NCBI RefSeq assembly: GCF_000286075.1
Contig: NZ_AJTZ01000005.1
Span: 62,001-126,000 of the forward strand
Reading direction: 5' to 3'
Source of the DNA: Streptococcus ratti FA-1 = DSM 20564
GTDB taxonomy: Bacteria > Bacillota > Bacilli > Lactobacillales > Streptococcaceae
Length of the DNA: 64,000 nucleotides
Made by a program: the position numbers and the translations under genes. The number at the start of each line of letters is the position of its first letter. Positions within the stretch are counted from its first letter, which is position 1. Under the pieces are notes generated by a model that was given only the letters and a program-made list of their open reading frames with translations, had not been told where the DNA came from and did not search any database. This document shows, piece after piece, positions 56,276-64,000 of this stretch.

Positions 56276-56405
56276 AAAGAAGTCATCACCCTAAAAGCAA
56301 AAAGCAGGTGCTGTTGAAACCAAGAACAGGTACTGACTTTGAATATGAGAGATCGAATTGGGCTGATGAAACCTTTAATCACTATCTAAAGGCAGGTTGA
56401 TAGGA

Positions 56406-57188
56406 ATGAAACAGCTATTTGTTAAAGAAATTGGGCAGCAAAATGCACAGACGATTGTCTTCTTGCACGCCTCTGGTTCCAGCAGTCGAATGTGGCAGCA
56501 TCACATCCGTGCTCTTGAGAAAGATTTTCATTGTATCGTTATTGACTTACCTGGACATGGAGCCAGCCGTGATGTAGAATGGACAAGTTTTGATGATGTG
56601 ACAGAAATGATTGTGGCGATTATCAAAAGCAGAGCTCACGGCAGGCCGCACCTTGTTGGTCTGTCATTGGGAGGCAGTCTCATTCTCAAATTGCTGGAAA
56701 GTCATTCGGATGCAGTTGATAGGGTGATTGTTGACGGTGCCTGTCACCACCCCATAAAAGGCTATCGCAAAGTCATTGCCATGGTCTATGTCATGTCGCT
56801 GTTTAAAAACACGAAAATAGTTGCTCATTTGATGACCAAGATGATGCAGGATGACGGGGCTTCTGAAGAGGATTGCCGAGGTTTTGTTGCTGATTTGCAG
56901 AGAGCATCCAGCAAATCATTTCGCCGAGCGATGTCTCAGGCTAACGTGTTAAATGTTGGCTTGTTCTTTGCTAATCCTGCTTTCTTTGTTTCAGGCGGCA
57001 AAGAATCTGAGACTATTCATGCGGCCCATCAGCTATTAGCTAAGAAAAATACAGACAGTCAATGTGCCTATTATCCTGATAAAGGTCATGCTTGGTTATT
57101 TAGTGATATTGATACCCATATTCAGTTGGTCAGGTATTTTTTACAGGGCACCGCTTTTCCAGAGAAATTGAGACATTTTGCTGATTAA
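56406..57188 (+). CDS. Alpha/beta hydrolase
   Basis: This 260-residue hydrolase has the nucleophile elbow GLSLGGS (about residue 93), an Asp-rich region (VIVDGACHHP), and the catalytic His in KGHAWLF. The oxyanion region is FLHASGSSSRMW. The substrate is unknown. ATG 56406 is preferred to an upstream TTG. It lies downstream of era with a 130-base gap that shows no ORF. Confidence 0.87.
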   Translation: MKQLFVKEIGQQNAQTIVFLHASGSSSRMWQHHIRALEKDFHCIVIDLPGHGASRDVEWTSFDDVTEMIVAIIKSRAHGRPHLVGLSLGGSLILKLLESHSDAVDRVIVDGACHHPIKGYRKVIAMVYVMSLFKNTKIVAHLMTKMMQDDGASEEDCRGFVADLQRASSKSFRRAMSQANVLNVGLFFANPAFFVSGGKESETIHAAHQLLAKKNTDSQCAYYPDKGHAWLFSDIDTHIQLVRYFLQGTAFPEKLRHFAD

Positions 57189-57252
57189 GTGTATGTAAAA
57201 TAACATTTATAGCTGGGCAGACCCCAGCTTTTGCCATAAAGGAGGTAGCGGT

Positions 57253-57777
57253 ATGACTTATTTAGATATGTTAGTAGAAAGTGTTGACCGTGCACAGGAG
57301 CGGTTTGAGCGTTTATTTGACGGCGTAAGAGCTGATGAAGCTAATCGCTTTCCGGCTGCAGAAGTTTCAGGTCAAATTAAATCTATGACTTGGCTGGCTT
57401 GGCATACGGCGCGTGAAATGGATCTGCAGATTTCTGATTTAGCAGATAGGGAACCTATCTGGTTTAGCCAGGGCTGGAAAGAAAAGTTTCATTTGGACTT
57501 GCCCGATGATACGCCAGATTGGCGGCATTCCTTGGATGAAGCTCAAAAAGTTCAGGTGGATGACTTGAGTCTTGTGCTGGGCTATCTAGATGCAGCTGCC
57601 AATCTTGCTAAAGACTATCTTAAGTCACTTGATGAAGACAGCCTCGATGATATTGTGGACGACTCTTGGACGCCTGCGGTCACTCGCGGTGCCCGTTTGG
57701 TATCTATCATTGATGATGCGGCCATGCATTCAGGTCAGGTCATCTATGCTAGGCGCTTGCTGGGTTTGAAGGATTAG
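57253..57777 (+). CDS. DinB-superfamily (DUF664-like) protein
   Basis: This 174-residue four-helix-bundle protein has likely metal-binding histidines in WLAWHTAREMD and DDAAMHSGQVIYARRLLG. The DinB superfamily includes thiol transferases and metal-dependent enzymes; the function here is unknown. AAAGGAGGT precedes the ATG. Confidence 0.82.
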   Translation: MTYLDMLVESVDRAQERFERLFDGVRADEANRFPAAEVSGQIKSMTWLAWHTAREMDLQISDLADREPIWFSQGWKEKFHLDLPDDTPDWRHSLDEAQKVQVDDLSLVLGYLDAAANLAKDYLKSLDEDSLDDIVDDSWTPAVTRGARLVSIIDDAAMHSGQVIYARRLLGLKD

Positions 57778-57827
57778 TTTTTAGGAAAATAGCAGAGCGG
57801 TAAGAATGTTTAGAAAAAGGAGAAAGC

Positions 57828-58649
57828 ATGCCCGAATTGCCAGAAGTTGAAACGGTCAGGCGCGGCTTAGAACGGCTAGTTGTCGGTAAAAAGATTGTCG
57901 CTGTTGAGGTACGTGTGCCCAAGATGGTTAAGACGGACTTGGAAATCTTCAAGCTTGATCTTCTAGGACAGGAAATTAAAGCCATGCGTCGTCGTGGGAA
58001 ATATTTGATTTTTGATTTAGGCGCTCAAGTGCTGATTTCTCATTTGCGAATGGAAGGCAAGTACTTACTTTTTCCTGAAGCAGTACCTGAAAATAAGCAC
58101 TTCCACCTTTTCTTTGCCTTGGATGATGGGTCAACGCTTGTCTATCAGGATGTCCGTAAGTTTGGAACCTTTGAACTGCTGGCAAAATCAGAAGAAGAGG
58201 CTTATTTTATCAAAAAGAAAATAGGACCTGAGCCAAGCAAAAAAGACTTTAAACTGGCGCCTTTTGAGCGGGCTGTCTTGTCTTCTCATAAGCCTATCAA
58301 GCCGCTGCTTTTGGAGCAAAAATTAGTTGCCGGTCTAGGCAATATTTATGCCGATGAGGTGCTCTGGGCAGCCAAGGTCTATCCGGAACGATTGGCTGAC
58401 AGTCTCAAAAAAGCTGAAATCAAGCGAATCCATGATGAAACCATTAACATTTTGCAGCTGGGCATTGAAAAGGGCGGATCAACCATTCGTACCTATCGCA
58501 ATGCCCTAGGTGAAGATGGTACCATGCAGCAGTATTTGCAGGTTTACGGCGAATCGGGTGAGCCTTGTCCGCGCTGTGGAGCAGAAATTCAGAAAATCAA
58601 AGTAGGAGGACGCGGGACGCATTTTTGCCCGTCCTGCCAAAAACGATGA
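57828..58649 (+). CDS. mutM: Formamidopyrimidine-DNA glycosylase
   Basis: This 273-residue base-excision enzyme removes 8-oxoguanine. It has the N-terminal catalytic Pro/Glu ([14 protein letters not shown]), H2TH helix, and C-terminal zinc finger CPRCGAEI...FCPSCQ. Its stop overlaps coaE's start by 4 bases (ATGA). Confidence 0.97.
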   Translation: MPELPEVETVRRGLERLVVGKKIVAVEVRVPKMVKTDLEIFKLDLLGQEIKAMRRRGKYLIFDLGAQVLISHLRMEGKYLLFPEAVPENKHFHLFFALDDGSTLVYQDVRKFGTFELLAKSEEEAYFIKKKIGPEPSKKDFKLAPFERAVLSSHKPIKPLLLEQKLVAGLGNIYADEVLWAAKVYPERLADSLKKAEIKRIHDETINILQLGIEKGGSTIRTYRNALGEDGTMQQYLQVYGESGEPCPRCGAEIQKIKVGGRGTHFCPSCQKR

Positions 58650-59242
58650 CAAAGATTATTGGAATTACAGGCGGCATTGCCTCGGGAAAATCCACTGTCG
58701 CTGAGTACATTCGCCGAGCTGGCTACAAGGTCATAGACGCTGATCAGGTCGTGCATGAGCTGCAAAAAAAGGGAGGCAGACTCTATCAGGCCCTCATTCT
58801 TGCCTTTGGGACAGAGATTTTAGCGGCTGATGGGGAGCTGGACAGACCTAAATTAGCTCAGCTGATTTTTTCTAGCAAGGAAAATCAGGAAAAATCTGCC
58901 AAACTGCAAAATCGGATTATCCGTGAGGAATTGGCAGGCAGGCGTGATGCTTTGGCTGCTAAAGAGTCTATCTTTTTTATGGATATTCCGCTTTTGCTGG
59001 AGCTGGACTATCAGGACTGGTTTGATGAAATCTGGCTGGTCTATGTAGATGAGGAAAAGCAGTTAGAGCGCTTGATGAAGCGCAATCACTACAGTCTTGA
59101 TGAGGCTGCTAAACGGCTGGCTGCCCAGATGCCCTTGCAGAATAAAAAGAAATTTGCTCAGGTTATTATTGACAATAATGGCAGTCCGAAAGAGACTCTG
59201 CAGCAGCTCCAGCTGCAGTTAAAACGTTTAGCAGATGGTTGA
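58646..59242 (+). CDS. coaE: Dephospho-CoA kinase
   Basis: This 198-residue kinase does the last step of CoA synthesis. The P-loop is [12 protein letters not shown] and DADQVVHEL is present. ATG 58646 overlaps the mutM stop (ATGA), and gives the family N terminus ([10 protein letters not shown]). The order mutM-coaE is common in streptococci. Confidence 0.96.
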   Translation: MTKIIGITGGIASGKSTVAEYIRRAGYKVIDADQVVHELQKKGGRLYQALILAFGTEILAADGELDRPKLAQLIFSSKENQEKSAKLQNRIIREELAGRRDALAAKESIFFMDIPLLLELDYQDWFDEIWLVYVDEEKQLERLMKRNHYSLDEAAKRLAAQMPLQNKKKFAQVIIDNNGSPKETLQQLQLQLKRLADG

Positions 59243-59258
59243 TTGAAAGGAAAAAGCA

Positions 59259-60092
59259 ATGGATGAAAATTATTTTGAAGACAATCGTGTCAACTGGAAT
59301 GACCGTGCCCGTCTGCATCAAGAGTCAGGCTACGGAATTGACAAGCTCTTAGAAGACAAAAGTTATATCACGCCCGAGGTAGCTCAGGATAAGGATTTAA
59401 TAGGAGATCTGACAGGTAAAGATGTTGTGCATCTCCAGTGCCATCTAGGGACAGATACTATTAGCTTGGCACGTCTAGGAGCTGAGCGTCTCGTCGGTCT
59501 AGACCTTTCTGATGAATCTTTAAAGCGTGCTAAAGAGCTAGCTGAAAAGGCCAATGCCAATATTGAATTTATAGAAGCAAATGTCTATGATGCTAGGTCA
59601 GCCATTGAGGGAGACTTTGATTTGGTGTATACGTCCTTGGGTGTCTTGTGCTGGCTGCCAGACATTGCTGCTTGGGGCAGAGTCGTTGCCAGCCTTTTGA
59701 AACCCGGCGGCAAATTTATCATTCGTGATGACCATCCCATGTTTATGACCATTGGTGAGGATATCAGTCAAGGCTTTAAAATTGAACAGCCTTATTTTGA
59801 ACAGACAGAGCCTATGACTTGGGAAGACGAAGGATCTTATATTGAAGCAGATGAGTCTTCAGAAAAAATCCAGCATCCGCGCAATCACCAGTGGAACCAT
59901 GCACTCAGTGAAATCATTATGGCCTTGATTGAAGCAGGTTTGCAGATTGATGTGGTTGATGAAAGTCAGCAATCCGCTTGGAATATCTGGCCGGATTTGA
60001 TGGAAGAGCGTTCAGGCAGCTATGTCCTCAAAAAGGGTTCTCAAAATCTGCCCTTACAGTTTCTCATTGCCGCTCATAAGCCTAAAGCCTAG
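59259..60092 (+). CDS. Class I SAM-dependent methyltransferase
   Basis: This 277-residue methyltransferase has motif I VVHLQCHLGTDTISLARLG (a GxGxG-degenerate variant) and motif II LVGLDLSDESLKRAKE. The substrate is unknown. AAAGGAAA precedes the ATG. It lies 16 bases after coaE. Confidence 0.85.
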   Translation: MDENYFEDNRVNWNDRARLHQESGYGIDKLLEDKSYITPEVAQDKDLIGDLTGKDVVHLQCHLGTDTISLARLGAERLVGLDLSDESLKRAKELAEKANANIEFIEANVYDARSAIEGDFDLVYTSLGVLCWLPDIAAWGRVVASLLKPGGKFIIRDDHPMFMTIGEDISQGFKIEQPYFEQTEPMTWEDEGSYIEADESSEKIQHPRNHQWNHALSEIIMALIEAGLQIDVVDESQQSAWNIWPDLMEERSGSYVLKKGSQNLPLQFLIAAHKPKA

Positions 60093-60225
60093 TCTTAACC
60101 GGCTGTGAAGGGAAATAAAAACAGTTTCAGATGAGACGGATTGCTAAGCAAAAAATCCCTTTTGTGCTATAATAATGAAGCAGTTTAGAGAAGGAAGATG
60201 ATGAATTATAGAAGCGCATAGTATT

Positions 60226-61422
60226 GTGACTGTCAATTGGCGGCAGAATATGAGAGTCGCTTGGTTTGGTAATTTTTTGACTGGAGCAAGTTTTTCACTG
60301 GTTATGCCTTTCATGGCACTTTTTGTGGAAGAGTTAGGTGCTGATCCGAGCAGAGTGGAATTCTATGCAGGTCTGTCAGTCTCACTGTCAGCTCTGGCTT
60401 CAGCCTTGGTTGCTCCTATTTGGGGAAAGCTGGCTGACCGCTATGGGCGTAAACCCATGATGATTCGGGCCAGTCTGGTTATGGCCTTTACCATGGGAGG
60501 ATTAGCCTTTGTTCCCAATGTCTTTTGGCTCTTGACCTTAAGGCTCATCAATGGAGCCTTTGCAGGCTATGTGCCTAATTCTACAGCCTTAATTGCAGGG
60601 CAGGCCCCGCAGGAAAAACTAGGCTATGCACTGGGAACCTTAGCAACAGGAGTTACGGCTGGTAGCTTGATTGGCCCTCTTTTGGGCGGTTATTTTGCCG
60701 ATCTTCTGGGCATTCGCAATCTCTTTCTTTTTGTCGGCAGTTTGCTTTTGCTGCTAAATTTTATGACCATCTTTTTGATTAAGGAGGATTTTACACCGGT
60801 TAAAAGAAGCGATGAACTGCCAACCAAAGATTTACTAAAGCAAATTAAAAACCGTCAGGTCATGGTGGGGCTTTTTGTGACCAGCATGATTATTCAAATT
60901 TCAGCTCAGTCCATTGCACCGATTCTGACACTTTATATCCGTCATCTGGGACAGACCGAAAACCTCATGTTTGTATCGGGTTTAATAGTGTCCAGCATGG
61001 GATTTTCCAGCATGATATCTAGCTCTTTTCTGGGAAAAATCGGGGATAACATCGGTAACCACCGTCTCTTGCTGGCAGCTCTTTTTTACAGTTTTTGTAT
61101 GTATATTTCTTTTGCCCATGCAAAAACACCTCTGCAATTAGGGCTGCTTCGCTTCATGTACGGTTTTGGAACAGGGGCTTTGATGCCCAGTGTTAACTCT
61201 CTCTTAACCAAGATTACTCCTAAGGCAGGAATTTCTCGTATTTTTAGCTACAATCAGATGTTTACCTATATGGGACAGGTCATCGGACCTTTTATTGGGT
61301 CAAGCGTAGCTGCAGGACTGGGCTATCATTGGGTCTTTTATGTGACCAGTGCCATCGTTTTTGTTAATTTCTCTTGGAGCCTAATCAATTTTAGACATTA
61401 TTTGAAAGTTAAGGAAATTTAG
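60226..61422 (+). CDS. pmrA: MFS multidrug efflux transporter (PmrA type)
   Basis: This 398-residue major facilitator has about 12 helices, with motif [14 protein letters not shown] and MFS antiporter motif C-like [11 protein letters not shown]. PmrA of streptococci exports fluoroquinolones (known). It uses a GTG start at 60226 with no clear Shine-Dalgarno. A short ORF MMNYRSA (60198-60221) with AGAAGGAAG precedes it by 4 bases and may couple its translation. Confidence 0.87.
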   Translation: MTVNWRQNMRVAWFGNFLTGASFSLVMPFMALFVEELGADPSRVEFYAGLSVSLSALASALVAPIWGKLADRYGRKPMMIRASLVMAFTMGGLAFVPNVFWLLTLRLINGAFAGYVPNSTALIAGQAPQEKLGYALGTLATGVTAGSLIGPLLGGYFADLLGIRNLFLFVGSLLLLLNFMTIFLIKEDFTPVKRSDELPTKDLLKQIKNRQVMVGLFVTSMIIQISAQSIAPILTLYIRHLGQTENLMFVSGLIVSSMGFSSMISSSFLGKIGDNIGNHRLLLAALFYSFCMYISFAHAKTPLQLGLLRFMYGFGTGALMPSVNSLLTKITPKAGISRIFSYNQMFTYMGQVIGPFIGSSVAAGLGYHWVFYVTSAIVFVNFSWSLINFRHYLKVKEI

Positions 61423-61568
61423 TGCGTATTAAAATTCATTTACAATGTTCAAGCTGCGGCAGCAAGAATTATCTGACCAGCAAAAATAAGCAAAATCACC
61501 CTGAAAAAATTCAAGTGCTTAAGTATTGTCCCAAGGAAAGAAAAGTAACTCTGCATGTTGAATCTTAA
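61422..61568 (+). CDS. rpmG: 50S ribosomal protein L33
   Basis: This 48-residue L33 begins GTG 61422, overlapping the pmrA stop by 1 base. It has three cysteines (CSSC and YCPKERK) of the zinc-binding (C+) type, and the family core KNYLTSKN. It begins the rpmG-secG-rnr cluster. Confidence 0.92.
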   Translation: MRIKIHLQCSSCGSKNYLTSKNKQNHPEKIQVLKYCPKERKVTLHVES

Positions 61569-61616
61569 CAGGAAATATGTTAGAATGGCTAAGATGACAG
61601 TGGAGGAAGTAGGTAC

Positions 61617-61853
61617 ATGTACAACTTTTTATTAACAGCACTTCTGGTCTTATCTTTTATTTTGATAATTGCGATTTTTATGCAGCCGCAAAAAAATCCT
61701 AGCAGCAATGTTTTTGATAACAGCGGATCGGAAGCTTTGTTTGAACGTACGAAAGCTCGGGGCTTTGAAGCCTTTATGCAGCGCTTTACAGCGGTTCTAG
61801 TCTTCTTTTGGCTGGCAATTGCCTTGGCGCTTGCGATTTTATCAAGTAAATAA
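61617..61853 (+). CDS. secG: Preprotein translocase subunit SecG
   Basis: This 78-residue protein has two membrane helices flanking a loop with PQKNPSSNVFDN and the family GSEALFERTKARGFEAFM. It completes the SecYEG channel. GGAGGAAGTAGG precedes the ATG. Confidence 0.94.
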   Translation: MYNFLLTALLVLSFILIIAIFMQPQKNPSSNVFDNSGSEALFERTKARGFEAFMQRFTAVLVFFWLAIALALAILSSK

Positions 61854-61912
61854 AAAGTGAGCTTGACCTAGTCTGGCTTATTTTTTTTGAAACAAATGAT
61901 CAAGGAAAGAAT

Positions 61913-64000
61913 ATGAAAGAAAAAATTATTAATTATTTGCAGGAGAAGGGCAAATCAAGCGTTGATGACCTAGCCAGCAGCCTAAATATGGCCGGTGCTA
62001 AAAAATTCCCTTCGCTGATTAAGGAGATTTCCAGTCTCGAAAGCAAGGGAAAGCTGCGCTTTGAACGAGATGGAACCATCTCACTGAGGAAAAAAATAGA
62101 AAAGAAAGACCAGATTACCGTTAAGGGAATTTTTCGGGCTAACAAGGCGGGCTTTGGCTTTGTGACTGTTGATGAGGCAGAAGAGGATCTTTTTGTTGGC
62201 CGAAACGATACCGGTTATGCCATTGACGGCGATACGGTTGAGGTGGTCATTAAAAAGGTGGCTAACCATCTTAAAGGCACGGCAGCAGAAGCGCGTGTGG
62301 TTAAAATTGCTGAGCACGGCTTGAAAACTGTTGTCGGCCGCTTTGTTTTAGATGATGAAAAACCTCATTATGCTGGTTATATCAAAAGTAAAAATCAAAA
62401 AATCAGCCAAAAAATTTACATCAAAAAAGAACCCATTGTTTTAGATGGTACTGAAATTATCAAGGTTGCTATTGATAAGTACCCTACACGGGGTCATGAT
62501 TATTTTGTTGCCAGTGTCCGTGATATTGTGGGCCATCAAGATGATGTTGGCATAGATGTTTTGGAAATTTTAGAGTCCATGGATATTGTGTCAGCATTTC
62601 CTGATGCTGTTTTAGCAGAAGCTGAGGCTATTGCTGAAACGCCAAGCAGCAAAGATTTTATTGGGCGCCTTGATCTGCGCGATGAGATCACTTTTACCAT
62701 TGACGGGGCTGATGCTAAGGATTTAGATGATGCCGTTCATGTCAAATTATTAGACAATGGTAATTTTGAGCTGGGTGTTCATATTGCTGATGTTTCTTAT
62801 TATGTTAAGGAAGGCTCTGCTTTGGATCGCGAAGCCTTGGCCAGAGGAACCAGTGTCTATGTGACAGACCGAGTGGTTCCTATGCTGCCTGAGCGGCTGT
62901 CAAACGGTATCTGCTCTCTCAATACTAATCTTGACCGCCTGACTCAGTCAGCCATTATGGAAATTGATAAACAAGGGCATGTTGTCAGCCACCAAATCAC
63001 CCAGACAGTCATCAAGACAGCCTTTCGCATGACTTACAGCGATGTCAATCAGATTATTAGCGGTGATGCAGAGTTGATGGAGAAATACGATAAGATTGTA
63101 CCTTCTATCCATTATATGGTGACCCTGCATAAGATTTTAGAGAAAATGCGTGAGAAGCGCGGAGCTCTTAACTTTGATACCTCAGAAGCTAAAATTTTGG
63201 TCAATGATAAAGGAGCTCCTCTGGATGTTGTGTTGCGTCAGCGCGGGATTGCCGAGCGCATGATTGAATCTTTTATGCTGGCTGCCAATGAATGCGTGGC
63301 TGAGCATTTTGCTAAGAAAGAGCTGCCTTTTATCTATCGGATTCACGAAGAACCCAAGGCTGAAAAGATACAGCAGTTTATGGATTATGCCAGTATTTTT
63401 GGTGTCAGCATCCGGGGTACCGCTAATAAAATCAGTCAGGCAGCCCTGCAGGATTTCATGAAAAAAATAGAAGGTCAGCCCGGCAGTGAAGTGCTCTCAA
63501 TGATGCTGCTGAGGTCTATGCAGCAGGCACGGTATTCAGAGTACAATCACGGCCATTATGGCTTGGCAGCTGAATTTTATACGCATTTTACCAGTCCGAT
63601 TCGCCGCTATCCCGACCTTTTGGTACACCGCCTGGTGCGCGAATATGACAAACCAAATGCTGAAAAAATAGAGCATTTTGCTGAGCGGATTCCTGAAATT
63701 GCAGCCCAAAGCAGCAGTTTGGAACGCCGGGCGGTCGATGCTGAACGAGCTGTTGAGGCCATGAAAAAAGCTGAGTACATGGAAAATTATCTGGGACAAG
63801 AATTTGAAGGCGTCGTATCCAGTGTTGTCAAATTTGGTCTCTTTGTCGAGCTGCCAAATACTATTGAAGGTCTGATCCATGTGACGACTTTGCCGGAATT
63901 CTATCATTTTAATGAACGCAGCCTCAGTCTTCAAGGGGAAAAATCCGGTACCGTTTTCCGTGTTGGCCAGAAAATAAAAGTAAAACTGACGAGGGCTGAC
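61913..64000 (+). CDS. rnr: Ribonuclease R, N-terminal 696 codons
   Basis: This exoribonuclease runs off the end. It has N-terminal cold-shock-like domains, the RNB domain with the catalytic cluster FTIDGADAKDLDDAVHV, and the start of an S1 domain (GVVSSVVKFGLFVELPN) at about residue 630. ATG 61913 follows AAGGAAAG. RNase R degrades structured RNA and works with tmRNA. The order secG-rnr is common in Firmicutes; smpB would be expected next. Confidence 0.95.
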   Translation, partial: MKEKIINYLQEKGKSSVDDLASSLNMAGAKKFPSLIKEISSLESKGKLRFERDGTISLRKKIEKKDQITVKGIFRANKAGFGFVTVDEAEEDLFVGRNDTGYAIDGDTVEVVIKKVANHLKGTAAEARVVKIAEHGLKTVVGRFVLDDEKPHYAGYIKSKNQKISQKIYIKKEPIVLDGTEIIKVAIDKYPTRGHDYFVASVRDIVGHQDDVGIDVLEILESMDIVSAFPDAVLAEAEAIAETPSSKDFIGRLDLRDEITFTIDGADAKDLDDAVHVKLLDNGNFELGVHIADVSYYVKEGSALDREALARGTSVYVTDRVVPMLPERLSNGICSLNTNLDRLTQSAIMEIDKQGHVVSHQITQTVIKTAFRMTYSDVNQIISGDAELMEKYDKIVPSIHYMVTLHKILEKMREKRGALNFDTSEAKILVNDKGAPLDVVLRQRGIAERMIESFMLAANECVAEHFAKKELPFIYRIHEEPKAEKIQQFMDYASIFGVSIRGTANKISQAALQDFMKKIEGQPGSEVLSMMLLRSMQQARYSEYNHGHYGLAAEFYTHFTSPIRRYPDLLVHRLVREYDKPNAEKIEHFAERIPEIAAQSSSLERRAVDAERAVEAMKKAEYMENYLGQEFEGVVSSVVKFGLFVELPNTIEGLIHVTTLPEFYHFNERSLSLQGEKSGTVFRVGQKIKVKLTRAD

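Overview
The window is a low-GC Firmicute chromosome segment that reads as a mutans-group Streptococcus. The gene neighbourhoods murE-murJ, upp-clpP-ylbF-ylbG-livKHMGF, tmk-holB-ricT-yabA-rsmI, amtB-glnK-serC-serA, glmU-nudix-mtnN, rplK-rplA-pyrH-frr and phoH-ybeY-dgkA-era-mutM-coaE-pmrA-rpmG-secG-rnr follow the order I remember for S. mutans, and the proteins look streptococcal. I cannot fix the species. No rRNA, tRNA or CRISPR array was seen. Most of the window is housekeeping core, and accessory material sits in a few short islands.

Layout. 1-4700: the 5' part of murE (minus strand), a MurJ-type lipid II flippase, and a PLP enzyme pair for sulfur amino acids. 4700-5870: a small decayed island with a frameshifted two-peptide-type bacteriocin gene, two tiny membrane proteins and the 3' remnant of an aminotransferase gene. 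5870-8120: upp, CtsR-controlled clpP, ylbF-ylbG. 8150-12830: a complete branched-chain amino acid ABC transporter with a CodY box. 13000-17420: CBS-ACT protein, then tmk-holB-ricT-yabA-rsmI. 17460-22570: ammonium transporter and PII protein behind two perfect GlnR boxes, then serine biosynthesis behind a second CodY-like box. 22660-24250: ogt, an ArsC/Spx-like protein and endonuclease III. 24290-24700: an IS3-family remnant. 24696-27503: minus-strand genes (two VOC proteins, ExoA-type nuclease, deoxynucleoside kinase). The kinase promoter carries a tandem NrdR-box pair.

27800-31670: a membrane-anchored unknown, metG with an overlapping upstream ORF, and a VIT-family metal transporter with PerR/Fur-type boxes. 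31800-33345: an IS110-family element whose noncoding 5' side could encode a bridge RNA. 33350-36800: glutathionyl-hydroquinone reductase, a PadR regulator with a membrane partner, a structured 280-bp region between identical repeats, and an ASCH protein. 36876-40075: glmU-nudix-membrane protein-mtnN, followed by a second bacteriocin-like cassette related to the one at 5 kb. 40168-45780: cyclophilin lipoprotein, ftsK/spoIIIE, ahpC-ahpF. 46000-53950: DUF3397 protein, rplK-rplA, pyrH, frr, cvfB, Ohr/OsmC, msrA, yozE, phoH. 53990-64000: ybeY with a long leader, dgkA, era, hydrolase, DinB protein, mutM-coaE, methyltransferase, pmrA, rpmG, secG, and rnr running off the end.

The clearest regulatory signals are textbook global-regulator sites read directly in the sequence: CtsR, CodY (two), GlnR (two), NrdR (two) and PerR (two). 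The least explained items are the paired bacteriocin-like cassettes, the IS110 noncoding end, the repeat-bounded structured region near 36.1 kb, and a 15-base block shared immediately upstream of the metG and exoA start codons.
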